DNA of 64,000 nt from NCBI RefSeq assembly GCF_030209375.1, contig NZ_JARVSC010000004.1, positions 1 through 64,000 on the forward strand, read 5' to 3'. The notes under the pieces were generated by a model. That model saw only the letters and a program-made list of their open reading frames with translations, made no database searches and had not been told where the DNA came from. Made by a program: the position numbers and the translations under genes. Every line of letters starts with the position of its first letter. Within the stretch, counting starts at the first letter, position 1. The stretch is from Plantibacter sp. ME-Dv--P-122b (GTDB lineage: Bacteria > Actinomycetota > Actinomycetes > Actinomycetales > Microbacteriaceae). Below, in pieces: positions 54,170 through 62,566 of the stretch.

Positions 54170-54207
54170 CGGTGTGGAGACGGGGTGGCGGGGAGGGTCG
54201 CTCCGCA

Positions 54208-54370
54208 CTTCGACAGGCTCAGTGACCGGTGGAGGTGGCTCGGTGACCGGGGAGGGTTGCTCGGCACTTCGACAGGCTCAGTGACCGGGGTTGCGGCCCA
54301 GGGACCGGGGTTGCGGCTCAGCGACCGGGGTTGCAGCTCAGTGACCGGGGTTGCGGCTCGGTGACCGGGC
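54208..54370. repeat. TTCGACAGGCTCAG array 3
   Basis: Two full heads (CTTCGACAGGCTCAGTGACC) at 54208 and about 54271 are followed by units of 19-20 bp (GGGGTTGCGGCTCAGYGACC). The array lies between the DUF5060 stop and the GH20 promoter. Confidence 0.8.
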
Positions 54371-54374
54371 GCGG

Positions 54375-56117
54375 CTACTCCACCAGGCGGAGGCGGACCG
54401 CCATGAACTGGCGGCCGGGCAGGTCGACCCGGACGGTACCGGTGTGGGTGCCCGGCAGGGTCTCGACCGTCATGTTCCAGGTGTCGAGCACGTCGACGTG
54501 GAACTCGCCCTCGGGGAGGAAGACGTTGCGGAACCGCGGCCGGTTGAAGCCGAAGTAGCCGATGACGTAGCGGCCGGCGAGCCCGCCCCACGGCACGTCC
54601 CAGTCGCCGGGGAGCGGGTCGAGGACGCCCGTCGGGGACTCGGCCGAGATGCGTTCCAGGAACGCGATGCGGTCGGGACTCGAACCGATGAGCGGCCCGC
54701 CCTTCGACCAGAACAGCTCCTCCCGGTCGTTGAGGTAGGTCTCCCCGTGACCGACGTAGCCGCCGCGGATCGCGCCCTCCCAGAACCGTCGCACCATCTC
54801 CTCGCCGGTGATGTTGCCCCAGCCCTGGTCGATGTCGCCCTCATAGGCGCACTCGTCGATGACGATCGGCTTGCCCCACTGCTCGCGCCAGGCGTCGGTG
54901 TTCTCCGCGGTCCGGTAGACGTCGACGCGCTGCACGCTGCAGTGCGTGATCCAGGGCTTCGTGTAGTCGTAGAACCCCTGGCAGTTGTGGATGGAGTTGA
55001 GGTGGCCGTGCGGGTCCTCCGCGCCGACGACCGCTGCAAGCCGCTCCCAGTCGTCGTTCGTCTTCGCCCAGAGCAGGTCGTACTCGTTCGCCATCGACCA
55101 CCACACGTTCGCGAACGCGGCGAGCCGACGGACGGCGTAGCGGAGGTACCGTTCGTCGACGGCCGGACCGAGGTCAGCGAAGCCCCAGCGGTCGTAGGCG
55201 TGGAAGAGGATCAGGTCCGCCTCGATGCCGAGCGCGCCGAGCTGGGTGATGCGCCGCTCGAGGTTCGCCCAGTACGCCGGGTCGAAGCGCTCGTGGTCGA
55301 ACCCATCGGCGAGCGAGCCGACGAAGGGGAACGTCTCCGGCTCGTTCGCGTTGTAGAGGTACGACTTCGGGAACACGCACATGCGGATCTTCGTGAACGG
55401 CGCGGTCTCCAGGGCGCGCAGCGTCTGCTCCTGCAGCTCCTCGGGCTGGTGCGTCCAGGCGTAGGCGGTCGTGCCGAGCGGGCGGTGGCGGGTGCCGTCC
55501 GCATGGGCGAAGTGGAAGCCGTCGACGCGCACCGGTCCGTGGCTGCCCGTCGCCGCGGCCGACACGGTGAACGCGCCTGCGACGCCGTCGAGTGATCGGG
55601 CGGTCGAGCTCGTGGTGAACGACCACTCGCCCTGCTCCTCGGCGAGCAGCCGCACCAGGTACCGGCCGTCGCCGTCGTAGAACCCGCCGACGGTGAGCTC
55701 GCGTGCGCCGTTCGTGAACGTCGCGCCGAGTTCCACATTGACGAACGGGTTGCCGTGCGACGGCCCGTCCAGCCGGATCTCCACGACGCCGTACTGCGGG
55801 ACGTCGGCGGGGACCGTCAGGGTCGCCGAGCCGCGCGGGACGTCATCGCCCTCGTAGTCAGAAGCGGGCTCGATCGCAGCGCCGTAGGGTGCGCGGGCGT
55901 CAGGGCCGTCGTCGACCTGCGCGAGTGCCGCCCACAGTCGATCCTTCGCCGCGTCGTCCTGCAGTTCCGGCACGATCGCCGACAGCTGCCCGAGCCGGAT
56001 GCTGCGGAACTGCTTGGCCATCGGCGAGGCGGCGATACCGGGCAGGAACTGCTCGAGGACGGTGCGACCCGCCGGGCTCTCGATGACGTCTCCGAAGGCG
56101 GAACTGCGGTCGAACAT
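54375..56117 (-). CDS. DUF5060/DUF4038-type glycoside hydrolase
   Basis: This 580-residue protein has about 90 helical residues and a beta-sandwich DUF5060 domain (about 95-200, with YGVVEIRLDGPSHGNPF). An apiosidase-like TIM barrel runs from about 205 to 480, with catalytic Glu candidates E345 in WWSMANEYDLLW and E422 in VIDECAYEGD. A DUF5605 beta domain is at the C-terminus. Family members cleave plant side-chain sugars such as apiose or rhamnose-linked glycans. It has no signal peptide and lies in the rhamnosidase-glucosidase operon, so it probably acts on imported oligosaccharides. Confidence 0.83.
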   Translation of the reverse strand: MFDRSSAFGDVIESPAGRTVLEQFLPGIAASPMAKQFRSIRLGQLSAIVPELQDDAAKDRLWAALAQVDDGPDARAPYGAAIEPASDYEGDDVPRGSATLTVPADVPQYGVVEIRLDGPSHGNPFVNVELGATFTNGARELTVGGFYDGDGRYLVRLLAEEQGEWSFTTSSTARSLDGVAGAFTVSAAATGSHGPVRVDGFHFAHADGTRHRPLGTTAYAWTHQPEELQEQTLRALETAPFTKIRMCVFPKSYLYNANEPETFPFVGSLADGFDHERFDPAYWANLERRITQLGALGIEADLILFHAYDRWGFADLGPAVDERYLRYAVRRLAAFANVWWSMANEYDLLWAKTNDDWERLAAVVGAEDPHGHLNSIHNCQGFYDYTKPWITHCSVQRVDVYRTAENTDAWREQWGKPIVIDECAYEGDIDQGWGNITGEEMVRRFWEGAIRGGYVGHGETYLNDREELFWSKGGPLIGSSPDRIAFLERISAESPTGVLDPLPGDWDVPWGGLAGRYVIGYFGFNRPRFRNVFLPEGEFHVDVLDTWNMTVETLPGTHTGTVRVDLPGRQFMAVRLRLVE

Positions 56118-56206
56118 GGATCTCCTGTGATCAGCCGAGCAAGTCGGCGGCGGGTGCTACTGGTGCAGGCGGTGCGAGTGTTGCACGTGGAACGGTCGAG
56201 TGGGGG

Positions 56207-59035
56207 TTATCGCGCAACTCCTGGTGCCGGAGTGGCTGCAGCCAGCGCCGCGTCCACGTCGTCGAGCATCGACGGCGGCGTGAACATGAGGAGCTGACGG
56301 ACGGTCCGACCACGGCTCCACTGGGTGCCGCGGCGGATGCCGTCGGCCTTGGCTTGATCGTGAGCACCCACCGAGCTGAGGAGCGCGTCGTACGCGGCCG
56401 GTCGGTCGATGATCTCGGAGAGCGGCGAGTCGAGGCCGAGTGTGACGTCGTCGTCGGGATTCGAGCCGGCGTCGGGGACCTCGACCGTCCAGTCGTGGCG
56501 ACCGGACCCGACCGTCTCCTCCGCGGCACCCGGCAACGCGACCGTCGCCGTCGTGTTCGGCGGCACGACCGCCGACACCCGGAGTGCCGACCCGTCGCGA
56601 CGCCACGCCACCGACGCCTCGCCGTAGGGCGTGACATGTCGGGCCTCGGCGTGGTCGAGCCCGTCGATCGGCCGCGGTGCGATCCGGAGTTCGCGATAGC
56701 CGGGTGCCGCGGGGGCGAGGCCGGCCACGGTGCGGTGCAGCCAGTCGGCGACGGCGCCGAGCGCGTAGTGGTTGAACGAGGTCATCTCGCCCGGGTTGAC
56801 CGAGCCGTCCTCGAGCAGGCTGTCCCAACGCTCCCAGATCGTGGTCGCGCCCTTGGTGACGGGCGAGAGCCAGGAGGGGTTCTCGGTCTGGAGCATGAGG
56901 CGGCCGGCCGCGCGGAGGTGTCCGCCGTCGGCGAGTGCGTCGGTGATGAGCGGCGTCCCCACGAAGCCGGTGCCGATGCGGTACCCGTCGGCACGGACGA
57001 GGTCGGCGAGGCGGTCCGCGAGGCGCTGCCGAACGGTGGGGTCGTCGACGAGGTCGAACCGGAGGGCGAGGGCGTACGCGGTCGGTGCGTCGGACATCAT
57101 CCGGCCGGCGGGCGTCACGTACTCGGCGGTGAAGGCCGCCCGACTCCGCTCGGCCAGTCCGCCGTACCGCTCGGCGTCCGCCGTCTCACCGAGGAGTTCG
57201 GCGGTGTCGGCGAGGATCCGGAGGGATCGGGCGTGATAGGCGCTCGCTACGATGTCCGAGTCGACCCGGGCCTTGGCCGGCTGGTCCGGCGGCGCGCTCG
57301 GGTCGAGCCAGTCGCCGAGCTGGAAGGTGTTCGACCAGAGGCCGTCGGTGCTCACCCGGAGGACGGCCTCCACCCAGGAGCGCATCGACGGGTATTGCTC
57401 GCGCAGGATCCCGAGGTCGCCGTAGCGCTCGTGGAGCACCCACGGCACCACGGTCGCGGCGTCGCCCCAGGCCGCGGTCGGCCCGCCGCCGGCGAATCCG
57501 GACAGCGCGGCCGGGACCACCATGGGGACGACACCGTCCTGGTGTCCCTGCTCGAGCGCGAGGTCGCGCAGCCAGGAGTCGAGGAATGCGGAGCTGTCGT
57601 AGAGGAAGCTCGCGGTCGGGGCGAAGACCTGCAGGTCGCCCGTCCAGCCGAGTCGTTCGTCGCGCTGCGGGCAGTCGGTCGGGATGCTCAGGAAGTTGCC
57701 GCGCATGCCCCAGACGACGTTCTCGTGGAGGCGGTCCAGTAGCTCGTGCGAGGAGGAGAACCAACCGGTGCGCGTGAGGTCGCTGTGGAGGACGACGGCG
57801 GTGACCGACGCCGGGTCGAACGCGCCCGGCCAGCCGTCGATCTGCGCGTAGCGGAAGCCGTGGAAGGTGAAGCGCGGCTCGATCGTCTGTTCGCCGTCGC
57901 CCGAGAGCGTGACGTGGTCGGTGGCCGCGGCGTTGCGGAGGGGACGCAGGGCGAGTTCGCCCTCGTCGAGGACCTCGGCGTGCCGGAGTGTGAGCGTCGT
58001 GCCCCGCGGGCCGGCGACGGTGAGCCGGAGGCGGCCGACGAGGTTCTGGCCGAAGTCGAGGATGGTGGCGCCGGAGGGCGAGGTGAGCACTTCCGCCACC
58101 GCGCGCTCCTCGATGCGACGGACGGGCGCGGCGATGCGGGCCTCCGGCACCGGGTGCGCAGCGTCGTCGACGTCCACCTGGGCCCAGGTGGACGCGTCGA
58201 ACGCCGTCGTCGACCAGCCGGGTTCGGCCAGGGTGGTGTCGATCGCCTCGCCGGCGTAGATGCCGCTGTCGACGAGCTCGGCACCGTCGGCCGCCGACCA
58301 GCTCGCGTCGGTGACGAGCGTCTCCGTCGTCCCGTCGAGGTAGTCGAGCTGCAGCTGGGCGGCGAAGCGTGGCTGGTCGCCGTAGATCCGCTCGGCGAAC
58401 TGGAAGAACCCGTAGCGCTCGGTGTACCAGGCGCCGGCGACGGTCGCGGCGAGGACGTTCTCACCCGGCTCGACGAGCGCGGTGACGTCGACGGTCTCGT
58501 GCACGAGGCGGTCGCCGTAGGCGGTCCAGCCGGGGGAGAGGACGTCCTCCGAGGCGGGCATCCCGTTCAGCTGCGGTTCGGCGGCACCGAGCGCGGTCCA
58601 GAACAGCCGGGCGCGACGGACGGGCCCGCCGACCGTGAAGGTGCGGCGCACCCGGATCGGCTGCGCCGGACGCTCGGGCGCCGCGAGACCGATGAAGTGG
58701 GCGGTCCAGGCTTCGTCGGCGAGGAACGCGGCCTCGACGACGGTCGGCTCGCTCCAGGGTGTCTCCTCACCCGCGGTCGACGCGGCACGGACCTCGACGG
58801 TGCGCACCTCGTCCGGCGCGAGCGGCGGGAACGGCCAGGAGACGAGGACGGAGTCGCGCCCCTCGACACGCGCCGTGGCACCACTGCCGTCCCGGAGCTC
58901 GGCCCAGGCCTGCACCCAGTCGGAACGCGAGGTCTCGACGGTCCAGCTCAACCGAGGCGTCGGCGTCGCGACCGCCGGGCTGTCGTCCCGGGTCTCCGCC
59001 CGCAGCCGACCGATCCGCGCGACGTGCGCGGTCAT
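56207..59035 (-). CDS. Alpha-L-rhamnosidase (GH78)
   Basis: This 942-residue enzyme has N-terminal beta domains (PTPRLSWTVE, residues 25-160), a second beta-sandwich, the (alpha/alpha)6 catalytic barrel and a C-terminal beta domain. The catalytic region CPQRDERLGWTGDLQVFAPT holds the general-acid segment. It releases L-rhamnose from plant glycosides or pectic chains. No signal peptide is seen. Its start overlaps the GH3 stop by ATGA, so rhamnosidase and glucosidase are made together, as for rutinose-type glycosides. Confidence 0.93.
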   Translation of the reverse strand: MTAHVARIGRLRAETRDDSPAVATPTPRLSWTVETSRSDWVQAWAELRDGSGATARVEGRDSVLVSWPFPPLAPDEVRTVEVRAASTAGEETPWSEPTVVEAAFLADEAWTAHFIGLAAPERPAQPIRVRRTFTVGGPVRRARLFWTALGAAEPQLNGMPASEDVLSPGWTAYGDRLVHETVDVTALVEPGENVLAATVAGAWYTERYGFFQFAERIYGDQPRFAAQLQLDYLDGTTETLVTDASWSAADGAELVDSGIYAGEAIDTTLAEPGWSTTAFDASTWAQVDVDDAAHPVPEARIAAPVRRIEERAVAEVLTSPSGATILDFGQNLVGRLRLTVAGPRGTTLTLRHAEVLDEGELALRPLRNAAATDHVTLSGDGEQTIEPRFTFHGFRYAQIDGWPGAFDPASVTAVVLHSDLTRTGWFSSSHELLDRLHENVVWGMRGNFLSIPTDCPQRDERLGWTGDLQVFAPTASFLYDSSAFLDSWLRDLALEQGHQDGVVPMVVPAALSGFAGGGPTAAWGDAATVVPWVLHERYGDLGILREQYPSMRSWVEAVLRVSTDGLWSNTFQLGDWLDPSAPPDQPAKARVDSDIVASAYHARSLRILADTAELLGETADAERYGGLAERSRAAFTAEYVTPAGRMMSDAPTAYALALRFDLVDDPTVRQRLADRLADLVRADGYRIGTGFVGTPLITDALADGGHLRAAGRLMLQTENPSWLSPVTKGATTIWERWDSLLEDGSVNPGEMTSFNHYALGAVADWLHRTVAGLAPAAPGYRELRIAPRPIDGLDHAEARHVTPYGEASVAWRRDGSALRVSAVVPPNTTATVALPGAAEETVGSGRHDWTVEVPDAGSNPDDDVTLGLDSPLSEIIDRPAAYDALLSSVGAHDQAKADGIRRGTQWSRGRTVRQLLMFTPPSMLDDVDAALAAATPAPGVAR

Positions 59036-61509
59036 CGGGAGGTCCCGGCGGGGATGGTGACGACGTGCTCGTGCACGAGGTCGACGACGGACGATCCGAT
59101 CCGGAGGGTGACCTCGCCCGGCTCGACCTGCCAGCCGTCGGCCCAGTGCGCGAAGACGCGTGTCGGCAGTGCGACCTCCCAGGCCACCGACTCGCCGGCA
59201 TCCGCGCGGACGACGGCCGATCCGACGAGCCAGCGCACGGGGCGGTCGACCGAGGAGTCCGGTCGCTCGGCGTACACCTGCACGACGTGCTTGCCGGCGC
59301 GGTCACCGGTGTTCGTGGCGGTCCCGGAGACGCGTGCGTCACCGGCGGCAACGTCACCCGAGACCTCGCCACCGTCGATGGACCAGCCCGTGTACCCGAG
59401 GCCGTGGCCGAACCAGTAGGCGGGCGTGGCGCCCGAGCGGAGCCACGCGCGGTAGCCGATGTGGATGCCCTCCTCGTAGCGGAGCACGCCGTCCACCGGG
59501 GTGACGTCGAGCACCGGGACGTCGTCGAGCGCCGCAGCCCAGGTGGTGCTCAGGCGACCACCGGGTTCGGAGACCCCGAGGAGCACGTCGGCCAGGGCGT
59601 TGCCCATCTCCTGTCCGCCGAACCAGCCGAGGAGCACGGCGGCGACCTCGTCGCTCCAGGGGAGCAGGACCGGGGCGCCGGAGTTGACGATCACGACGGT
59701 GCGCGGGTTCACAGCGGCGACGGCGCGGACGAGCTCGTCCTGACGGCCAGGGAGCGTGAGGTCGCTGCGGTCCCAGCCCTCCGACTCGACCTTCGAGTTC
59801 GTGCCGACGACCACGACGGCGACATCGGCCGCGCGGGCCGCCTCGACCGCCTGGGCGATGAGGGCGTCGGGGTCGGAGTCGTCGGGAGCGCGACCGACGG
59901 TGACGCTGATCGCGCCGAGCCCGTTCTCGCTCGGGGAGAGGTCGAACTCCGCGCGGAGCTCGACGGCGACGTCGGCCTGGGCGGCGAACGCACCCGTCGC
60001 CGACGGCGGGGCGAGCAGCGCCGCGCCGAGGTCGTTCCCGACGACCACGGGCTGCTCGTCGACGAGGAGGACGCCGTCGACGAAGAGCCGGCCGTGGAGC
60101 CCCGTGGCGAAGCCGAGTCGCAGCTGCTCGGTGGCCTCCGGCGTGTATGTGGTGGTGAGCACGAGCTGCGACGCCGTGGTGACCGGGGCGTCGCCGCCGA
60201 ACCAGACGAGCGCGGTGGAGCGACGGTCCTCGGTGAAGAGTTCCGCACCGTCGGCGTCGAGGAACGTGGCGACGAGACCGGGGTCACCCGTGCGCGGGTT
60301 GGTGAGGCGCTCGAGCGGGAGTTCGGCGACTCCCTCCTGCACGATCGCGCCGACGGCGTAGTCGATCGTCGCCTCGGGGAGCGCGAGTCGGAGTCCTTCG
60401 AGCGGGCTGACGGTGTGCTCGGGCAGGACCGTCGCGCTGCCACCGCCCTGGGTGCGGGAGTCGCGGGCGTTGTGCCCGATGACGGCGACGCGGGTGAGCG
60501 CTGAGGCGTCGAGGGGCAGGGTGCCGTCGTTGTCGAGCAGCACGACGCCCTCGGTCTCGGCCTCGCGGGAGAAGGCGACCCCGTCGACCGGGGCCGGCGC
60601 CAGTGCTTCCTCGCCGAGGGCGCCGACGCGGACCGCGAGGGCGAGGAGCCGGGCGACCTTGCGGTCGACGTCGGACTCGGCGACCCGGCCGTCGCGGACG
60701 GCCTCGACGAGGGCCGCGCTCCACGCGGGAGCGGGGCCGGGCATGGCGAGGTCCTGCGACGCCGATGCCGAGCCGAGGCTGCGGACGCCGGTCCAGTCGC
60801 TGACGACGACACCGTCGAAGCCCCACTCCGAGTTGAGCGGCGTCTCCAGGAGGTCGTTCTCGCTCATCGTGACGCCGTCGACGGAGTTGTAGGCGCTCAT
60901 GATCGCCCAGGTGCCGGCCTCGGTCACCGTGCGCTCGAACGGCGCGAGGTACAGCTCGCGGAGGGCACGCTCGCTCGCGTGCACGTCGACCGTGAAGCGG
61001 TCGGTCTCGGAGTCGTTGGCGACGTAGTGCTTCGGGGTCGCGGCGACGCCGTTGTCCTGCAGGCCACTGACGTAGGCGGCCGCGAGCGAACCGGTGAGCT
61101 CCGGGTCCTCGCTGAACGCCTCGAAGTGCCGCCCGCCGAGCGGGGAGCGGTGGAGGTTGATGGTCGGGCCGAGGACGACGTCGACGCCCTTGCGGCGGGC
61201 CTCGGCTGCGGCGACCGCACCGTAGCGGTAGGCGAGCGACGGATCCCACGAGGAGGCCAGTGCGGTCGCTGACGGGAGGTTGATCGATGGCGAACGCTCG
61301 TCCCACAGCGGACCGCGGACGCCGGCCGGGCCGTCGGACAGGACCATGGCGCGGAGACCGATCTTCTCGAGCGGCACGGTGGTCCAGAAGTCGGCGCCGG
61401 AGACGAGCGCGACCTTCTCCTCGAGGTCGAGCCGGGCGACGAGGGCGTCGATGGCCGCGGTGTCGACGGGCTTCGTGGCGGCGGCGTGCCGGGGAGTGGT
61501 GATGGTCAT
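59032..61509 (-). CDS. Beta-glucosidase (GH3 with PA14 insert)
   Basis: This 825-residue enzyme has the GH3 N-terminal barrel with TPKHYVANDSE and nucleophile Asp in GVVVSDWTG. A C-terminal alpha/beta domain is interrupted by a PA14-type domain (about 390-530, LVLTTTYTPEATEQLRLGF), and a fibronectin-like end follows. It cleaves beta-linked glucose or xylose from oligosaccharides in the cytosol. ATG 61509 is chosen; no good Shine-Dalgarno is visible, and repeat array 4 begins 26 bp upstream. Confidence 0.92.
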   Translation of the reverse strand: MTITTPRHAAATKPVDTAAIDALVARLDLEEKVALVSGADFWTTVPLEKIGLRAMVLSDGPAGVRGPLWDERSPSINLPSATALASSWDPSLAYRYGAVAAAEARRKGVDVVLGPTINLHRSPLGGRHFEAFSEDPELTGSLAAAYVSGLQDNGVAATPKHYVANDSETDRFTVDVHASERALRELYLAPFERTVTEAGTWAIMSAYNSVDGVTMSENDLLETPLNSEWGFDGVVVSDWTGVRSLGSASASQDLAMPGPAPAWSAALVEAVRDGRVAESDVDRKVARLLALAVRVGALGEEALAPAPVDGVAFSREAETEGVVLLDNDGTLPLDASALTRVAVIGHNARDSRTQGGGSATVLPEHTVSPLEGLRLALPEATIDYAVGAIVQEGVAELPLERLTNPRTGDPGLVATFLDADGAELFTEDRRSTALVWFGGDAPVTTASQLVLTTTYTPEATEQLRLGFATGLHGRLFVDGVLLVDEQPVVVGNDLGAALLAPPSATGAFAAQADVAVELRAEFDLSPSENGLGAISVTVGRAPDDSDPDALIAQAVEAARAADVAVVVVGTNSKVESEGWDRSDLTLPGRQDELVRAVAAVNPRTVVIVNSGAPVLLPWSDEVAAVLLGWFGGQEMGNALADVLLGVSEPGGRLSTTWAAALDDVPVLDVTPVDGVLRYEEGIHIGYRAWLRSGATPAYWFGHGLGYTGWSIDGGEVSGDVAAGDARVSGTATNTGDRAGKHVVQVYAERPDSSVDRPVRWLVGSAVVRADAGESVAWEVALPTRVFAHWADGWQVEPGEVTLRIGSSVVDLVHEHVVTIPAGTSR

Positions 61510-61534
61510 GCGATGTGGGTCCGTTCTGGGGTGG

Positions 61535-61650
61535 CCCTTCGACAAGCTCAGGGACCGGTTGTGGGTCTCAGGGACCGGTTGTGGGTCTCAGGGACCGGAT
61601 GGTGGGTCTCAGGGACCGGATGGTTGTCCTTCGACAAGCTCAGGACCGGT
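61535..61650. repeat. TTCGACAAGCTCAG array 4
   Basis: Heads CCTTCGACAAGCTCAGG at about 61536 and 61627 bracket four units of GGTTGTGGGTCTCAGGGACC (20-22 bp). It lies inside the operon between the ABC ATPase and the GH3 gene. Confidence 0.85.
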
Positions 61651-61714
61651 GGTGCGCCCGGCCGGCCAGGTTCCTGGCCCCGGCCGACCGGGCGGTCGTG
61701 GTGATCCGGACGGA

Positions 61715-62566
61715 TCAGGCGGCGGACTCCGCCGCACGCTGCTCGTCGATGAGGCGGCGTCGCTCCACGCGGCGGTCCTCCTGGCGGTCCGGGTCGGGGA
61801 TCGGTGCCGCCATGAACAGCCGCTGCGTGTACGGGTGGGCCGGGTGCGCCGTCACCTGGTCGCCGTCGCCGGACTCGACGATCTCGCCGTGGTACATGAC
61901 CGCCACGCGGTGGCTGATGTGCCGGACGACCGCGAGGTCGTGCGAGATGAACAGGTAGGCGACGCCCGTCTGTTCCTGGATGTCGATGAAGAGGTCGAGG
62001 ACCCGCGCCTGCGTCGACAGGTCGAGGGCAGACACGGGCTCGTCGCACACGATGAGCTTCGGATCGAGGGCGAGCGCCCGGGCGATCGCGATGCGCTGCC
62101 GCTGGCCGCCCGAGAACTCCCGGGGGAGCCGTGAGGCCGCGCCGGTCGGCAGCTGCACCTGGTCGAGCAGGGATCCGACGCGCTTGCGGGCGTCGGCACC
62201 GGAGACGCCGCGGACGGTGAGCGGCTCGGTGAGGATCTGCTCGATCGTGAGCGAGGGGTTGAGCGAGGAGTACGGGTCCTGGAAGACGACCTGGATCTCC
62301 GAGCTCAGCGCCCGGCGCTCCTTGCGCTTCAGGTGCCCGATCTCCTGGTCGCGGTAGCGGATGCTGCCGCCGGTGACCGGGGCGAGGCCCAGCACGGCAC
62401 GACCGAGCGTGGTCTTGCCGGAGCCGGACTCGCCGACGAGGCCGACGGTCTCACCGGGCTTGATGTCGATCGACACGCCCTTCAGCGCCTTGAACGGCTG
62501 GGCACGGAACCCCTTGCCCGGGTACTCGACTTCGAGGTCCTTCACCTCGAGCAGTGACGACGTCAT
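61715..62566 (-). CDS. Oligopeptide/oligosaccharide ABC transporter ATPase, OppF/DppF type
   Basis: This 283-residue ATPase has Walker A GLVGESGSGKTTLG, signature FSGGQRQRI, Walker B LIVCDEPVSALD, and the C-terminal oligopeptide-type extension (HPAHPYTQRLFMAAP). It overlaps the permease-ATPase fusion by ATGA. Members of this family also import plant oligosaccharides, which fits the neighbouring glycosidases. Confidence 0.93.
   Translation of the reverse strand: MTSSLLEVKDLEVEYPGKGFRAQPFKALKGVSIDIKPGETVGLVGESGSGKTTLGRAVLGLAPVTGGSIRYRDQEIGHLKRKERRALSSEIQVVFQDPYSSLNPSLTIEQILTEPLTVRGVSGADARKRVGSLLDQVQLPTGAASRLPREFSGGQRQRIAIARALALDPKLIVCDEPVSALDLSTQARVLDLFIDIQEQTGVAYLFISHDLAVVRHISHRVAVMYHGEIVESGDGDQVTAHPAHPYTQRLFMAAPIPDPDRQEDRRVERRRLIDEQRAAESAA

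Noticed and set aside
54208-54370. CRISPR array
   Set aside because: Units are 19-22 bp with degenerate 0-5 bp spacers, no unique spacers and no cas genes; they are intergenic tandem repeats.
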